From positions 60,840,709-60,904,708 of the forward strand of contig CM043971.1 of assembly GCA_014529385.2 (NCBI GenBank): a stretch of DNA of 64,000 nucleotides, given 5' to 3'. This DNA is from Adiantum capillus-veneris. Its lineage: Eukaryota > Streptophyta > Polypodiopsida > Polypodiales > Pteridaceae. The notes under the pieces were generated by a model. That model was given only the letters and a program-made list of their open reading frames with translations. It was not told the DNA's origin and searched no databases. Position numbers and translations under genes: made by a program. This document shows positions 22,828 through 34,914 of this stretch, one piece after another; the first letter of the stretch is position 1; each line of letters starts with the position of its first letter.

Positions 22828-22835
22828 ATGGCTAT
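22828..22835 (+). pseudogene. gag: Copia gag start codon, separated from its gene by the nested element
   Basis: ATGGCTAT, then the nested element begins. The sequence resumes at 27975 with the duplicated GCTAT followed by GAATATTCTC. The uninterrupted copy at 56150 reads ATGGCTATGACTATTCTC, confirming the reconstruction of the junction. Confidence 0.85.
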
Positions 22836-23027
22836 TGAAGGAGTACGAGTGGAAGTGCGACGCGAGAGAGAGTGAGAGAAGAAGAGCACAATGATATGGT
22901 GAACTCACTCTACTATCATGTGTAGAGCATAGTGAGTTCTTATTAGGTTTTTACAAAAGAATATGTGTACATACCTGGCGGCCCGCCCACTTACCTGGGC
23001 CACCACATTGGGCTGTATACCCCAACA
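22836..23027 (-). repeat. 3' LTR of nested copia
   Basis: 192 bp, minus-strand ends TGTTGGGG and TCCTTCA. Confidence 0.92.
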
Positions 23028-23116
23028 ACCTCCCACTTAAAGTCCAATGTGGTACTTTAAGTGTGAGAGAAGCTACTATACAAGCTAATATACAAGAGAT
23101 GTAGAGAAGTGATGTA

Positions 23117-23971
23117 CTACCCTACACCTAACTGCTTGCGAAAATGCGCAAAGCTCTCTGAGGGAAGTCCTTTTGTAAGTAGATCAACAGGATTTTCTGT
23201 GGTGTGAACTTTCAGGTATCTCAATATTCCTTTCACTTCCTCCCAATGTTTCTTGCCTGGGTTTGACATGTATCGACTTACTACTCCCACTGCAAATGCA
23301 ATGTCTGGGCAAGTAGCAATCATTGCATACATCAAACTACCCACTACAGACACATATGGAATCTTATCCATTTCAGCATGTTCTTCCTTAGACAGAGGAC
23401 AATCTTGTTTGCTAAGTTTCACATATGGTGGCAATGGAACACTCAATGCCTTTCCCTTCTCCATATTGAAACGTTGCAAAACCTTGTCAATATACTCTGT
23501 TTGAGATAACCAAATCAACTTCTTTGATCTGTCTCTCTCAATGCGCATACCAAGTATATGACTTGCCTTACCCATGTCTTTCATGTCAAACGATTTTGCC
23601 ATCTTTGACTTCAAAGCTGAAATTTCTTCCAGGTGCTTGCCAGCAATCAACATGTCATCCACATACAAAATAAGGATCAGCCAACTACCATCCTTAGCCT
23701 TCTTTGTATATAGACAGTGATCGAACTCACTACGTTTGTAGCCTTGAGAAAGCATAAAGTTGTGGAATTTATGGTACCATGCACTCGGTGATTGTTTTAA
23801 GCCATAAAGACTCTTTAACAACTGGCATACCCAATCTTCCTTGCCTTTCTCAACAAACCCTTCTAGCTGCTGCATGTAAATTTCCACATCTAAATCAGCA
23901 TGCAAGAACGCTGTCTTGACATCCATTTGGTGCAACACCAAATCTAAATGGCAACCAATGCAAGAAAGCAT
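23117..23971 (-). pseudogene. pol: Copia reverse transcriptase C-terminal half, RNase H deleted
   Basis: Reads HQMDVKTAFLHADL, then ILYVDDMLIAGK with the catalytic YVDD, DMKDMGKASHILGM and PDIAFAVGVVSRYM. It then jumps from GILRYLK straight to VHTTENPVDLLTKGL, which normally follows RNase H. The RNase H catalytic region (roughly 120 residues) is therefore missing by internal deletion. The frame is shifted relative to the preceding part near 23950-23971. Confidence 0.88.
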
Positions 23972-24732
23972 CTCAATGTAGTCATCTTGATGACCGGAGA
24001 GAAGACTTCATCAAAGTCAATGCCTTGTTCTTGCTTAAAGCCCTTGGCAAAAAGCCTTGCTTTGTACTTTGGCTGACTATCATGAGCGGTGATCTTATAC
24101 CTGTAAACCCATTTACAAGGTAGAGCCTTTTTGCCCCGTGGTAATTTAACTAGCTTCCATGTCTGGTTTTTATGCAGAGCTGTCATCTCTGATTGCATGG
24201 CCAATTGCCAATTCCCGGAGTCCTTCATTTGCACTGCTTCCTTGTAACATGAAGGCTCATTGCAATCAGTCAACATGACATAGTTCATAGATGGAACAAA
24301 CCTATCAGGAGGTCGTGTGACACGTCCAGATCTATGCACAATATGTGGTTCAGGCTCAGCCACAACCTGTGGTTCCAATCTATCCTGTCCTTGCTCCTCT
24401 TGAGCCCTGACATTATGTCTTGCACGTGCAGGTCCATCTTCTTGGAAGAAAACTCTTCTAATATCCTCAACCCTCTCTGGTTTAGAATGATATTTGGATT
24501 CATTAAAGTGAACATCATTGCTGCGGACAACCTTTCTGGATTTGGGATCCCAAAGTCTGTACCCCATCTCACCAGAATTACCATAGCCTAGAAAGATGCA
24601 CTTTCTACTCTTTGGCTCAAGTTTGTTCCTAAATTCCTTTGGAACGTGAGTATATGTTTCACAGCCAAAGACTTTGAGATGCTTGTATGAGGGCATTTTG
24701 CCTGACCATACCATCTTTGGCACTAAATCCTT
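23944..24732 (-). pseudogene. pol: Copia integrase C-terminus and reverse transcriptase N-terminal half
   Basis: Resumes in frame after the TAG at 24735-24733 and reads PSYKHLKVFGCETYTHVPKE, then a linker, LPCKWVYRYK and GIDFDEVFSPVIKMTTLRCFLA. It ends in a frameshift, after which the other frame carries the rest of the reverse transcriptase. Confidence 0.88.
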
Positions 24733-26685
24733 CTACAAAACCTTGCTAGGAGATCTATTTACAAGATGAACAGCTGTTGATACAGCTTCAGCCCAAAACC
24801 CATTTGGCAGTTGTGCATTAGACAACATACTTCTGACCTTCTCTTGTATGGTCCTATTCATCCTCTCAGCAACACCATTTTGAGGAGGCTTGTAAGGAGC
24901 AGTAAGTTCACGTTTTATACCTTTTGACTCACAAAAGTCCTTAAAGGCCTTTGAAACATACTCTCCACCATTGTTAGTGTGTAAGCATTTAAGATTCTTG
25001 CCACTCTGATTCTCCACAAGTGTCACAAACGTTTTGAAAACACTAAACGCTTCATCCTTGTGCTTGAGAAAGTAAACCCATACTTTCCTCGAGTAATCAT
25101 CTATAAATGTCATAAAGTAAGAAGCTCCCCCTAGAGATAGGTTAGGCATAGGTCCACATAAATCACTATGAATAAGTGCCAACTGTGTATCTCTTCTAGT
25201 GCTTCTATGCTTATGTGGCCGTTGTGTTTGCTTACCATACAGACAATGTTCACAGAATTCAAAATCATCAAATGAAAAGCCAGGCAAATAACCAGAATGA
25301 GACAAGATTTCCATTCCCTTCTTGGACATATGTCCTAACCGGCTATGCCACAAAGAAACGTTCGGCTTCTCGGTTACATTGATTACATTTTTAGAGACAT
25401 TTGATACATAAATCATGTAAAGTCCTCCAGACTTTACTCCATGTGCTACTGTCATAGAACCCTTGGATATCTTCCACATGTTCCGTCCAAAAGTGATGAC
25501 GTAGCCAGCATCATCAAGTAAACGTGTGCTGATCAAGCTCTTTGTAATTGCGGGAACATGTCTCACATTCTTCAGCGTGAAAGAAGATCCATTCTGAAAC
25601 TTCAATTGAACATCTCCAACACGTAAGATCTCACATGTCTGCCCATTGCCTAGCCGAACATGATCTTTAGTGGTCACATAAGAGGTAAACCACTCCTTGT
25701 TTGGAGACACATGAAGTGATGCCCCTGAGTCTATAATCCAGTCACTCAGTGCATTTCCATCAGATGCTGTAAGAAGAGCTGAGTCCATTGTATTCTTCAA
25801 GAAGTAGATGTCTCCTGACACTAGACTGTCATCCTCTGCAACAGTGTTTGTCACATTTATTTCTTGAATCTTCACTGAGGACTTGTTCTTCTCACCATGG
25901 TCTTCAGCTTTCTCTTTGCCTTTTTCTGCTTTCCATTCTCTGCAGTCTCTTTTCATGTGACCCTTCTTGCCACAATGGTAGCATTCTATGTCGCTCTTGC
26001 CTTTAGCACTGCGGGACTTGCTACGAGACTGATTCCTCTTTCCACCTTTGTACTTTTCTTTGGTCCTTCCCCTGACAACTAAGGCTGTTCCTTTGCCTTT
26101 GTCCATTATCTTTCTATTGGTTTCTTCAGTAATCAGACTTCCTTCTACACCTGCTATGTTCAAACCATCTGGAGGTGCAAAATTACTCAAAGCTGTGCGA
26201 AAAGTGTCCCAACTTTCCGGCAATGTGATCAACAGGAACATAGCTCTAACAGGTTCATCAAACTTGACACCTTGAGCTGACAACTGACTATAGATTGTGT
26301 TGAATTCATTCAGATGATTGGACATAGGTGTCCCTTCTTTCATCTTCAAGTCAACAAGCTTCTTAAGCCAGTATACCTGTGAAGCTGCACTCTGCTTCTC
26401 ATAAAGATCACTCAGCTTTAACCATGCTTGATAAGCCGACATCTCGTCTGCTACATTGAAGTAAACGCTTTCTGCCAAAGTCAGCATAATGGTAGAAAGT
26501 GCCAATTCATCCATTTCGCTCCATTCATCTTCGTCCATATCTTCTGGTTTTATCCCCTTGAGCTTTATAGGTTTTATCTGCTTCTTTTGTACCAACACGT
26601 GCCAAATCTGCTTCTTCCACAATGAGAAATTGGTTCCATCCAGCTTCTTGATATTGTAAAGAGCAGTGTCCTGTGATCCAGCCAT
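24733..26685 (-). pseudogene. gag-pol: Copia gag-protease-integrase, ends in TAG
   Basis: 650 residues from ATG 26685. It has a UBN2-type capsid (FSLWKKQIWHVL; MSNHLNEFNTIYSQL), a zinc knuckle CYHCGKKGHMKRDC, a protease WIIDSGASLHVS, GAG_pre-integrase (WHSRLGHMSKKG; CEHCLYGK) and an integrase core. The first catalytic Asp is in HSDLCGP and the Glu in NGVAERMNR, but the second Asp position reads HTNNGGEY, with Asn where relatives have Asp. With the TAG after PSKVL, this copy cannot integrate on its own. Confidence 0.9.
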
Positions 26686-27766
26686 AGCTACGCTTCACAG
26701 TAGTTTACTTTTCTGGGAAAAATTCGGCAGAGTTTCCCCTGTAAACTGACCTCTGAACCAATATCAACCTGTCAAATGAACCAAGAAAGCTTCAGATTCT
26801 GCAGAAATTTTGGCAGAGTCTCCTTTGTAAAATGGCTCTGGTGTACTAAAAACAGACCAAAAAACAGCTCAAAAAACACTGTCTCTCTGACACTGTAAGC
26901 TGTGGGTAAACCTGTCCTACACATGTACTGTCTCTGACTGTCCTGTTACTGTCCTATAAGCATAGACTGCAACAATGCCTCAACGGCAGTAAAGCAAAGA
27001 TGCAATCGCAACTGTCTAACTCACAGTCAATACATCCTTGCTCCCTATCTAAGGGTGCTCGAGGGATCGCTCCAAGACCTGTATCACCGCAAGGATCTCA
27101 ACATTCGAGAATCCCCCAGCTCAATAAAACCTCACTCGACCCTCAACAAAGGCTGCAGTAAATTTGACAGTACATAGACTTCCCACAAAGTCATACATCC
27201 ACAAATTTCCCACTGTATGTTGTAACCGCTGCGGCGGTTGTTTGCTGCGTGACTCACAGCCAGCAAACCCTCAACAGACATACATCATCTCTGAAAATAC
27301 ATCCCTTGTGGAAGTACCTGCAATGTCAGGATGAAATCTGGAATATCAAGCAGCAAACACAAGCTACCTGATGAACTAGTGGATGTCGCCTACAGTCTGT
27401 GTGTAGATGCGCCCGTGTCGTATGTGACACGCCTCCAAGAGCTGTGAACCGTCCTTCGATGTGTAGACAGCCACAAATCAACACTCTGGGAGTGTTGATA
27501 TCCTCAGCACATGCAGTCGTAGGCCAAAAACCCCAAATTTTCAGAGTCGGAGCTGCACCCGTCGAGACCACGTAGTCGAAAATGGCCTGCGTAGACCTTT
27601 GTCGAAGCCGAACGGTGGCCGAGATGACCTCAGAATGAAATTCTGACTACACCAAGTCCTTCGGGCTGTCCCACGAGATTTGGAGCCGTGTCTTCGCCTG
27701 TCGAATTTCACTCCAATCTGAGTTGGTGACTCTAGCCTCTTGTAGTGCTGTCCCGAGCCTCGATCT

Positions 27767-27780
27767 GAGCTCTGATACCA
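27767..27780 (-). promoter_or_regulatory. Primer binding site, tRNA-iMet
   Basis: The minus strand reads TGGTATCAGAGCTC two bases after the 5' LTR. Confidence 0.92.
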
Positions 27781-27782
27781 GT

Positions 27783-27974
27783 TGAAGGAGTACGAGCGGA
27801 AGTGCGACGCGAGAGAGAGTGCGAGAAGAAGAGCACGATGATATGGTGAACTCGCTCTATTGTCATGTGTAGAGCATAGTGAGTTCTTATTAGGTTTTTA
27901 CAAAAGAATATGTGTACATACCTGGGAGCCCGCCCACTTACCTGGGCGACCACATTGGGCTTTATACCCCAACA
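27783..27974 (-). repeat. 5' LTR of nested copia
   Basis: 192 bp, about 95 percent identical by eye to the 3' LTR. Confidence 0.92.
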
Positions 27975-28985
27975 GCTATGAATATTCTCGTCAACGGCTT
28001 TCCTTCTGGCCAGCGTTCTGTTCCTCCTTTCCAAGGTCAAGGTTTTCCAGGCTGGAAAGCAAAGATGTTGTTAATTCTTGAAGGCGATGAACTCTCCGAT
28101 GTTGTTCTTGGAAATCGTGTTTGTCCGCCTCAGCATGTTGATACGGATAATGATAACGTGCTTATCACTGAAGGACCTATATTTGAAGATTGGAATGTTG
28201 CCTATACGGATTGGCAAAGACGTGATAAAGCAGCTCGTCGGTATATTCTTTTTGCTCTTACTGATTCCCTTTTGCTTGATATGTACGAACTGCCTACTTC
28301 CCACGACGTATGGAAGTAGCTTATTGCAAACTTTCAGAAGAAATCTGTCACAGAAATACTTTATTTGAGAGGGTTGCTTAACAAGTTACAATATGAAGTT
28401 GGTACTGCCATGACGGGACATATTGAATCTTTCAAATCTATTATTAATCAACTTGCTGCTGCCGGTGATACTGTTCCACAAAAGCAACTGATTACACTTC
28501 TCCTTGATACGGTGAAGGACTCTTCTTATGATAACATTGTTACTATTCTCTCTAATAAAGATGGTCTTGATTTCGACCAAGCTTGCATGTCTTTAATTGA
28601 ATACTGTCAACGTCAAGAACGTCGGAATGCTGGTCACAATACAGCTATGATTTCACACGAGGAGACTGAGTCACAACAGACTCGAACGGGCTTTTTATGC
28701 TCGAAGGCGTCCATTTCAACGAGGAAACCGCAGAGGTGGCCGTCGCGATAATATTTTCTCTCATCTCAAATTTTCTAATAAGCAATGTTCTTACTGCAAC
28801 AGAAATGGCCATACTGAAGATGATTGTTGGGCATGTCAATATGATAAAGAACACAATATTACCACAAAACAACCACGTTTATCTAGAGACTCTTCTTCTT
28901 CTTCTTGTGAATATTGTGGACGATGTGATCATCCCACTCATATGTGCTATAAGCGTCGATTCGACACAGATCGGAATTAAGCATA
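27975..28985 (+). pseudogene. gag: Older copia gag
   Basis: Capsid sequence follows the start codon at 22828: FPGWKAKMLLILEGDELSDV, WQRRDKAARRYIL and GLLNKLQYEVGT, then two zinc knuckles, CSYCNRNGHTEDDC and CEYCGRCDHPTHMC. A TAG at 28318-28320 (Tyr TAC in the copy at 56.5 kb) and a frameshift near 28690 break it. The two-knuckle arrangement is shared with the truncated copy. Confidence 0.85.
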
Positions 28986-28999
28986 TGCTAATGAACATC

Positions 29000-31900
29000 G
29001 AAACAACATTGTACCAGAAACAAGCTGCGTCCTATGTTCAGTTGCTCCAGACAGAATACTTCATGTACGCGATGGATCACTTTTTATTGTCAATTCTCCT
29101 GCTACAGGAAATATGACATATCAATCTAAGTGGATCCATAACTATCATCCACTGCTAGTTCAACGTGTTGTTTATCTTGCTGATGATACTACTTGTCAAG
29201 TAAAGGGTATTCGAGACTTATATCTTGGTACCTTATCTTCTTCCACTCAAATTTTGCGAGGAGTATTACATGCACCAGATCTTCAACGTAATCTTCTTTT
29301 AGTTGCTAGAATTGTTCATCTTGGTCTGTTTGTTGGATTTGATCATACCAAATGCCGAATTGAGAAAGATGGACAGACTATAGCCACTGCTCCTCGAAAT
29401 GGTAATTTGTTTGAACTCTCTCTCAACGATGCTGTAGCAAATGTTGTCACTGCTCCAGGTGATCAGGATTGCAAAGTATGGCATCACCGTTTTGTTCATG
29501 CTGATTTCTCAAAACTCCTTGATCTTCAACGTCGTGATCTTGTTCATGGCATGGATCTTAAAGCCCATCCTCATATGGGAATTTGTGAATTTTGTGCTCT
29601 TGGGAAACACAATCGCAAACCCTTTCCTCTTTCAAATACAACTCATTCTCATGACATATTGGATCTTGTTCATACTGATATATGTGGACCTCTACCTTCT
29701 TCGAGATCACAATATCACTACTTCATTACTTTCATTGATGATTTCTCAAGGTATACGACTGTATTTCTACTTAGACAAAAACCTGAAGCCTTATCTGTTT
29801 TCAAACAATTCCACAAGGTTGCGGAACTTCAAACTGGTCGTCGCCTTAAGAAGCTTCGTAGTGACAATGGAGGAAAATATGTTTCTCGAGATTTTGTGAG
29901 TTATTGTGCTGACAGTGGAATTCATCATGAACACACTATTCCATATTCGCCTCAACAGAATGGTGCTGCTGAATGAAAGAATCGCACTATTCTCAATGCT
30001 GTAAGATGTATGATGATTCATTCTGGCTTATCTCGTGTTTTTTGGGCTGAAGATACTTTGACAGCACTATTTATTCAGAATCATCTTCCTACTACTGCAC
30101 CCTCTGGTAAGATACCCATCACAGCATGGACAAGTGACATTCCTTCTGTATCTCATTTTCAAACCTTTGGATGTATTGCTTATATTCATGCTCCCAAAGA
30201 AACACGAACAAAGCTTGATGCTCCTGGTCTTAAAGTTATTTTTATTGGATATTCTGACACTTCCAAAGGCTACAAGTTCTATGACCCTTCCTCCAAGAAA
30301 GTAATTGTGAATCGTGATGCTACTTTTAACGAACAGCTTATGGGAGGCTCATGGTCCATGGATGATTCTGATGATACTAAATCATTGCTTCAAGCTTTTC
30401 CATTTCTTTCAGAAGATGAAACTCTTCCTATAGAGAAACTTTCGTCTTCACAACCATCCATTCTGAATGTTGCCAATGATGATATTGATATTTTTGTTGA
30501 TCTGCCTATTGATTTTGAACATGGCTCATCTCATGTTTATGATGACGATATTGCTGATAATGCTTTTTCTACTTTCGAAGATCCCATTACTTATCATGAA
30601 GCTATCTCTTCACCACAAAAGGATCAATGGCAAGAGGCTATGGAAGCAGAGTACGATTCTCTTATCTCTAAAGGTACATGGATACTAACTGAATTACCTC
30701 CTGGTCGTACAGCTATTAAATGTAAGTGGGTGTATAAGAAAAAAGTAAAAGCAGATGGATCTTTTGACAAGTTCAAGGCGTGTTTAGTTGCAAAAGGTTA
30801 CTCCCAAGTAGCTGGTGTTGATTATCAAGAGACTTTTTCACCAGTTGTTCTCATTACAAGCGTTCAAGTTTTATTGGCATTTGCTGTTCAATTTGATTTA
30901 GAAGCTCATCAAATGGATGTGCGAACTGCTTTTCTTAATAGTGACTTGGAAGAGGAAATTTATATGGAACAACCAGAAGGGTTTGTTATTCCAGGTAAAG
31001 AAGACCTTGTTGCTCAACTCCATAAGGCACTATATGGTCTCAAACAAGCTTCGTGAGCCTGGTATACAAAATTTGATCTTTTTCTCACCTCTAAAGGATT
31101 CATCTCTTGCTCGTCAGACCCCAACTTATACATAAAACGCCAAGGTAGCAGTTTTGTGATTCTTGCTCTTTATGTGGATGATACCATCCTTGTTTCCAAT
31201 GATTTGGGATTTCTTCAGTAAGTGAAAAAGTTATTGTCTTCTGCATTTGATATGGTGGATCTTGGAGAGATTCACTCGTGTCTTGGCATTCAAATCCAAT
31301 GGAACCGTACAAAAGGTATTTTATTCCTTTGACAGTCAAAGTTTATTGCAGATACTATTCAGCCAACACACCTTGTCTTGCGAGCTCTACGAAGAACACT
31401 TCTGACAATGGCGGTCAACTTGTCACAAATCAATCTTATGCTAACTTGATTGGATGTCTTCAGTTTGTTGGCATGAACACTCGTCCTGATATTCTGTTTG
31501 CTACTAATTATCTTGGACAACATCTTGCATGTCCTTCTCTTTAGCATTGGTTTGCTGCAAAGCGTGTGTTGAAATACTTGAAAGGCACTACAGATTTTGG
31601 TTTAGTCTATCGACGACAACTCACATCGGATTCTATGCAATATCTTTCTCTTTTGGGTTACACAGATGCAGACTGGGCAAGCTCACATTTATCTATGTGA
31701 TCTACTAGTGGAAATTGCTTCTTTATAAATGGTTGTCTTGTTTCTTGGACTAGCAAGAAACAACGTTGTGTTGCAGTTTCTACGACTGAGGCAGAATATG
31801 TTGCGGCATCACTTGCAGCTCGTGAGTTGATTTGGCTTCGACAAATGCTGGTTGATATTGGCCACTCTCCTCTTTCTAGCACACCCTTGCGGTGTGACAA

Positions 31901-32132
31901 CCAAAGTGCTATTAGTGTTGCAAAAGACTATGTTCAACATAATAAGTCAAAGCACATTGCTGTCCATTATCATTATGTCAGGTATGAAGTACGCAAAGGA
32001 ACCATTATGGTTGAACACTGTCCAAGTGACCAGATGATTGTAGACATTTTGACCAAAGGCCTCAACGAATCACGTTTCATCCTCTTGCACTCGGAGCTTG
32101 GAGTTGCTTCGACCTCACTCTTTCTAGATTAG
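29000..32132 (+). pseudogene. pol: Older copia pol: protease remnant, integrase, reverse transcriptase, RNase H
   Basis: The protease site reads VNSPATGNM where the active form is DSGA-x-x-H, so the catalytic Asp is lost. The integrase region (29113-29976) keeps HTDICGP and LRSDNGGKY. A TGA (at 29974) follows AAE in place of Arg. Reverse transcriptase (30010-31056 and on) has MDVRTAFLN, a stop after LKQAS, then LYVDDTILVS. RNase H has DADWASS, STTEAEYVA and RCDNQSAISVA, ending DILTKGL. At least six stops or shifts make it inactive. Confidence 0.88.
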
Positions 32133-32370
32133 CTTCTTTGCTATTGTAATAGCTTTGTACATATGACATTGTAATCTTTTAGGTACCATGCACTATGCAC
32201 ACTCCACATTTGCACATTTTGATCTTTAAGTCACTTGAATATTTGTACATAGATGCACAATTCACTTTCACATCATCATCGCTGGTTCATATTTTCACAT
32301 TGTATAGGGGCTTGGATTTTTCCCTTGAACTCCCCAAGGGTTTTTTCATCCAAAGCTAGAGACCTTTGTT

Positions 32371-32380
32371 TGAGTGGGGG
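32371..32380 (+). promoter_or_regulatory. Polypurine tract
   Basis: TGAGTGGGGG directly before the 3' LTR. Confidence 0.75.
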
Positions 32381-32523
32381 TTCTGGAGCTATATATGGCT
32401 CACTCTACTGAACTTGGTCTCACCTATATATTTGTATCTTGTCCTCAATATGAATCAGTCTTTGGGAGCGTATATGGTGTGTCTCTTGTCTCGTCTCTCT
32501 CTCTTTCTCTCTACATCTCAACA
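32381..32523 (+). repeat. 3' LTR, 143 bp
   Basis: Starts TTCTGGAGC (first bases mutated from TGTTGGAGC) and ends ATCTCAACA. The target duplication ATGTA follows. Confidence 0.9.
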
Positions 32524-32528
32524 ATGTA

Positions 32529-34914
32529 TGGATTAACCGAGTATGTACGAAGGTACCACATGATTATTTCATCATGTTTAACATGATAATTTTTGCACAT
32601 GATGTGTTTATGATCATGTGCATGCATAAAAAGCACTTTTCATTTCATGTCATAGAGACGATAGGAACACTGTTTTGGTCATAAATCACAAACCATTATG
32701 AATCACCCCAAACCCTTATACCAAAGATAAAACAAATCACTTAGAACATTTTCTCTCTTTGGTGTCATGTGAAAAACACGCACGAGCTAAGAGATATCGT
32801 CAAAAAACAGCTTGTTGTCCACTACACTTTGAATTTTTCCAACTCTAGGCTCCTTGGAGAACCACTATATAGATTCACTGGATGGGAAAAACAAATTAAC
32901 TAGTTCAGAAGCTTGATGAAACTTGATGAGAAATGAATTTAGGTCTCCATTATCACTTTGGGAATGCGAGTTATTAATCGTTCTATAACCGGTTTTACCT
33001 ATATGTGTAGGGGTGCTATTAAGGGAGGGTACCATATGACGTCGTGAGTTAATTGAGATGTTTTTATATGTTTTATGGTTTTTTTGGTGAGTTGATTTCA
33101 ACTATTAGATGGCCATAAAATTATGTGAGAGTATATGATTAAACATCCCGAACCGCATAGGCAAATATGATTAAAATGGATTTTTTTGGGGGTTACCGTT
33201 TTTTTTGTGAATACTATATGGGTGAAGTGATTTGATAAAGTCATAAGCTATATTATTAAGCTGAGCTTGATGCATTTCTTTGAGGTCAAATAATTTCATT
33301 TGCGTGTTTTGCATACTCCCGAAAATGCCAAAAAATTGTTTTTTGCATGTGTGTGCAGTTATGGTTTATGGTTGACCTAAAGGTCGGAGCTGTTTTGGAT
33401 CATGTTTATGGTGATGGAATGTTATCATATGATGTATGGGAACTCATGTATTGATGTGGATGCCTCATATGCATGGTTGTGATTCATTTTCACCTTTCTA
33501 GATGAAGCTAGCTCTATGTGCTAGGGAGGTGAATTGCATATGTGATGCATCAACGTTGCATGATTGGATGTTGTCAAAATTGGATTTTTATATCATGATT
33601 AGTTTCTAGTTGGACTCTTTTGATGCATGAAAGAATCATCTCTTAAGGGTCATATGTGTGTGGACTCTCATTAACTGCAGGGGATGTGTCAAACTCAAGG
33701 TGTGGGAGTTGGTTTTCTATGGTTGATATTCTATTGTGTAATCCGATGTGGCTCATGGTTTCTTTTCTGGATATGGTTATGATGGAATTTTTTTTGCAGC
33801 CATATTATGTTTTGAAGTGGGTATGCATGATTGGTCGTGCCTCACCCAAGTTGGGTGGAATGCTCGCCCGTAGGATGTGATTGGATTATGGTTTATGGTT
33901 TTGGGACAGGATCATGAAGTGGTCTAGATGGTTTATGGTAGGCCTATAAGGGTAGAGACCTTGTAGATTCTAACGGCTTGGAAAAGATTGTTTTTGCATA
34001 TGGGAAGTGCTATTGTGATTGGACTCATGTGTTATGTTTCTCATGGTAGCGTCGCTACAAGACTAGGATCATCTACATCGCTTAGCCTTAGACTGGAGGG
34101 TTGCTGACTTAGGGATTTTCTTGATCGAGGGTGTTTCCTAGGTCTTCTTCTTTTTGGTTAGGCTCATCTATACGGTTAGTGCATGGGGGCTTGAATGACC
34201 TACACGGCTAACGCGTCGGGGATTTTTCCTTGGCTTTGCTAAAGACCCAGTGTTGGGCATTGAAGAGGCATGGCGCCTAAACTGGTATGGTTGGTGTTGA
34301 TACCCTACCAGTTGCTGGTACTTGGGATCCTTTCAAAGCTGGGGTCATGGAGGGAGGCGAAGCGGCCTCAGCCTATGTCTAGCTCAGGTAGGTTGGAGGT
34401 GTTCTGGATCACTCTCGGCAAAGTGAAATTCTCTCTATCCATAGTAGAGCGGAACTGGATGGGTGGATGGTAAATCCCTACACATGGTCCGGTGCTTTCC
34501 TACTTATTTTTTCATAAACTTTTTGATGTTATGATATACCCAAATTTTGTCATTGCATTAATATATGGTTGCCTATTTCATTTAAAAGGGGCATTTAAAG
34601 ATTCTTTGTTGTCATTTTCTAAAGTCTCTGTGCACTTTATTTCACCCTCCACTATATTATCTCTCTCTCTCTTCCCACAAGGCGGTGTACACATATATTC
34701 ACCCTCCACAATGTTATATTTTTCTTGAGTATGCTTTCATTCATAACACCCATTCAAGGGTAGCACTAGTCCCTAGGTACCTCTGAATGCACTCCGGCTC
34801 ATGGTAGAAACACCATGATTGGTTGGGTGCTGAGAACGCCTCCCCTATGCAAATGCTTCCGCGACTCTAATGTATATTGAAAATTGTATAAAAAGTGTGA
34901 ATTATATATTTTTT
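32529..34914. other. No gene recognised
   Basis: AT-rich sequence without a supported frame. Short open frames around 33656-33880 and 34270-34473 show no recognisable motif. It may include decayed LTR sequence of the gypsy element to its right. Confidence 0.35.

Larger units (their letters stand above)
22836..27974 (-). mobile_element. Nested minus-strand copia element (5139 bp)
   Basis: LTRs at 22836-23027 and 27783-27974 are both 192 bp with roughly ten differences. Target duplication GCTAT lies at 22831-22835 and 27975-27979. The iMet primer site is at 27780-27767 (minus) and the polypurine tract at about 23028-23038. It carries gag-pol with one TAG, one frameshift and an RNase H deletion. 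It inserted two codons into the gag of the older copia. Confidence 0.95.
21917..32523 (+). mobile_element. Copia element with very short LTRs, carrying a nested copia
   Basis: LTRs at 21917-22059 and 32381-32523 are each 143 bp. The target duplication ATGTA is present on both sides (21912-21916 and 32524-32528). An iMet primer site follows the 5' LTR and a purine tract GAGTGGGGG precedes the 3' LTR. Removing the nested element (22836-27974 plus one GCTAT) leaves about 5.5 kb of gag-pol sequence with many stops. A third copy of the 5' half lies at 55224-57250. Confidence 0.92.
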
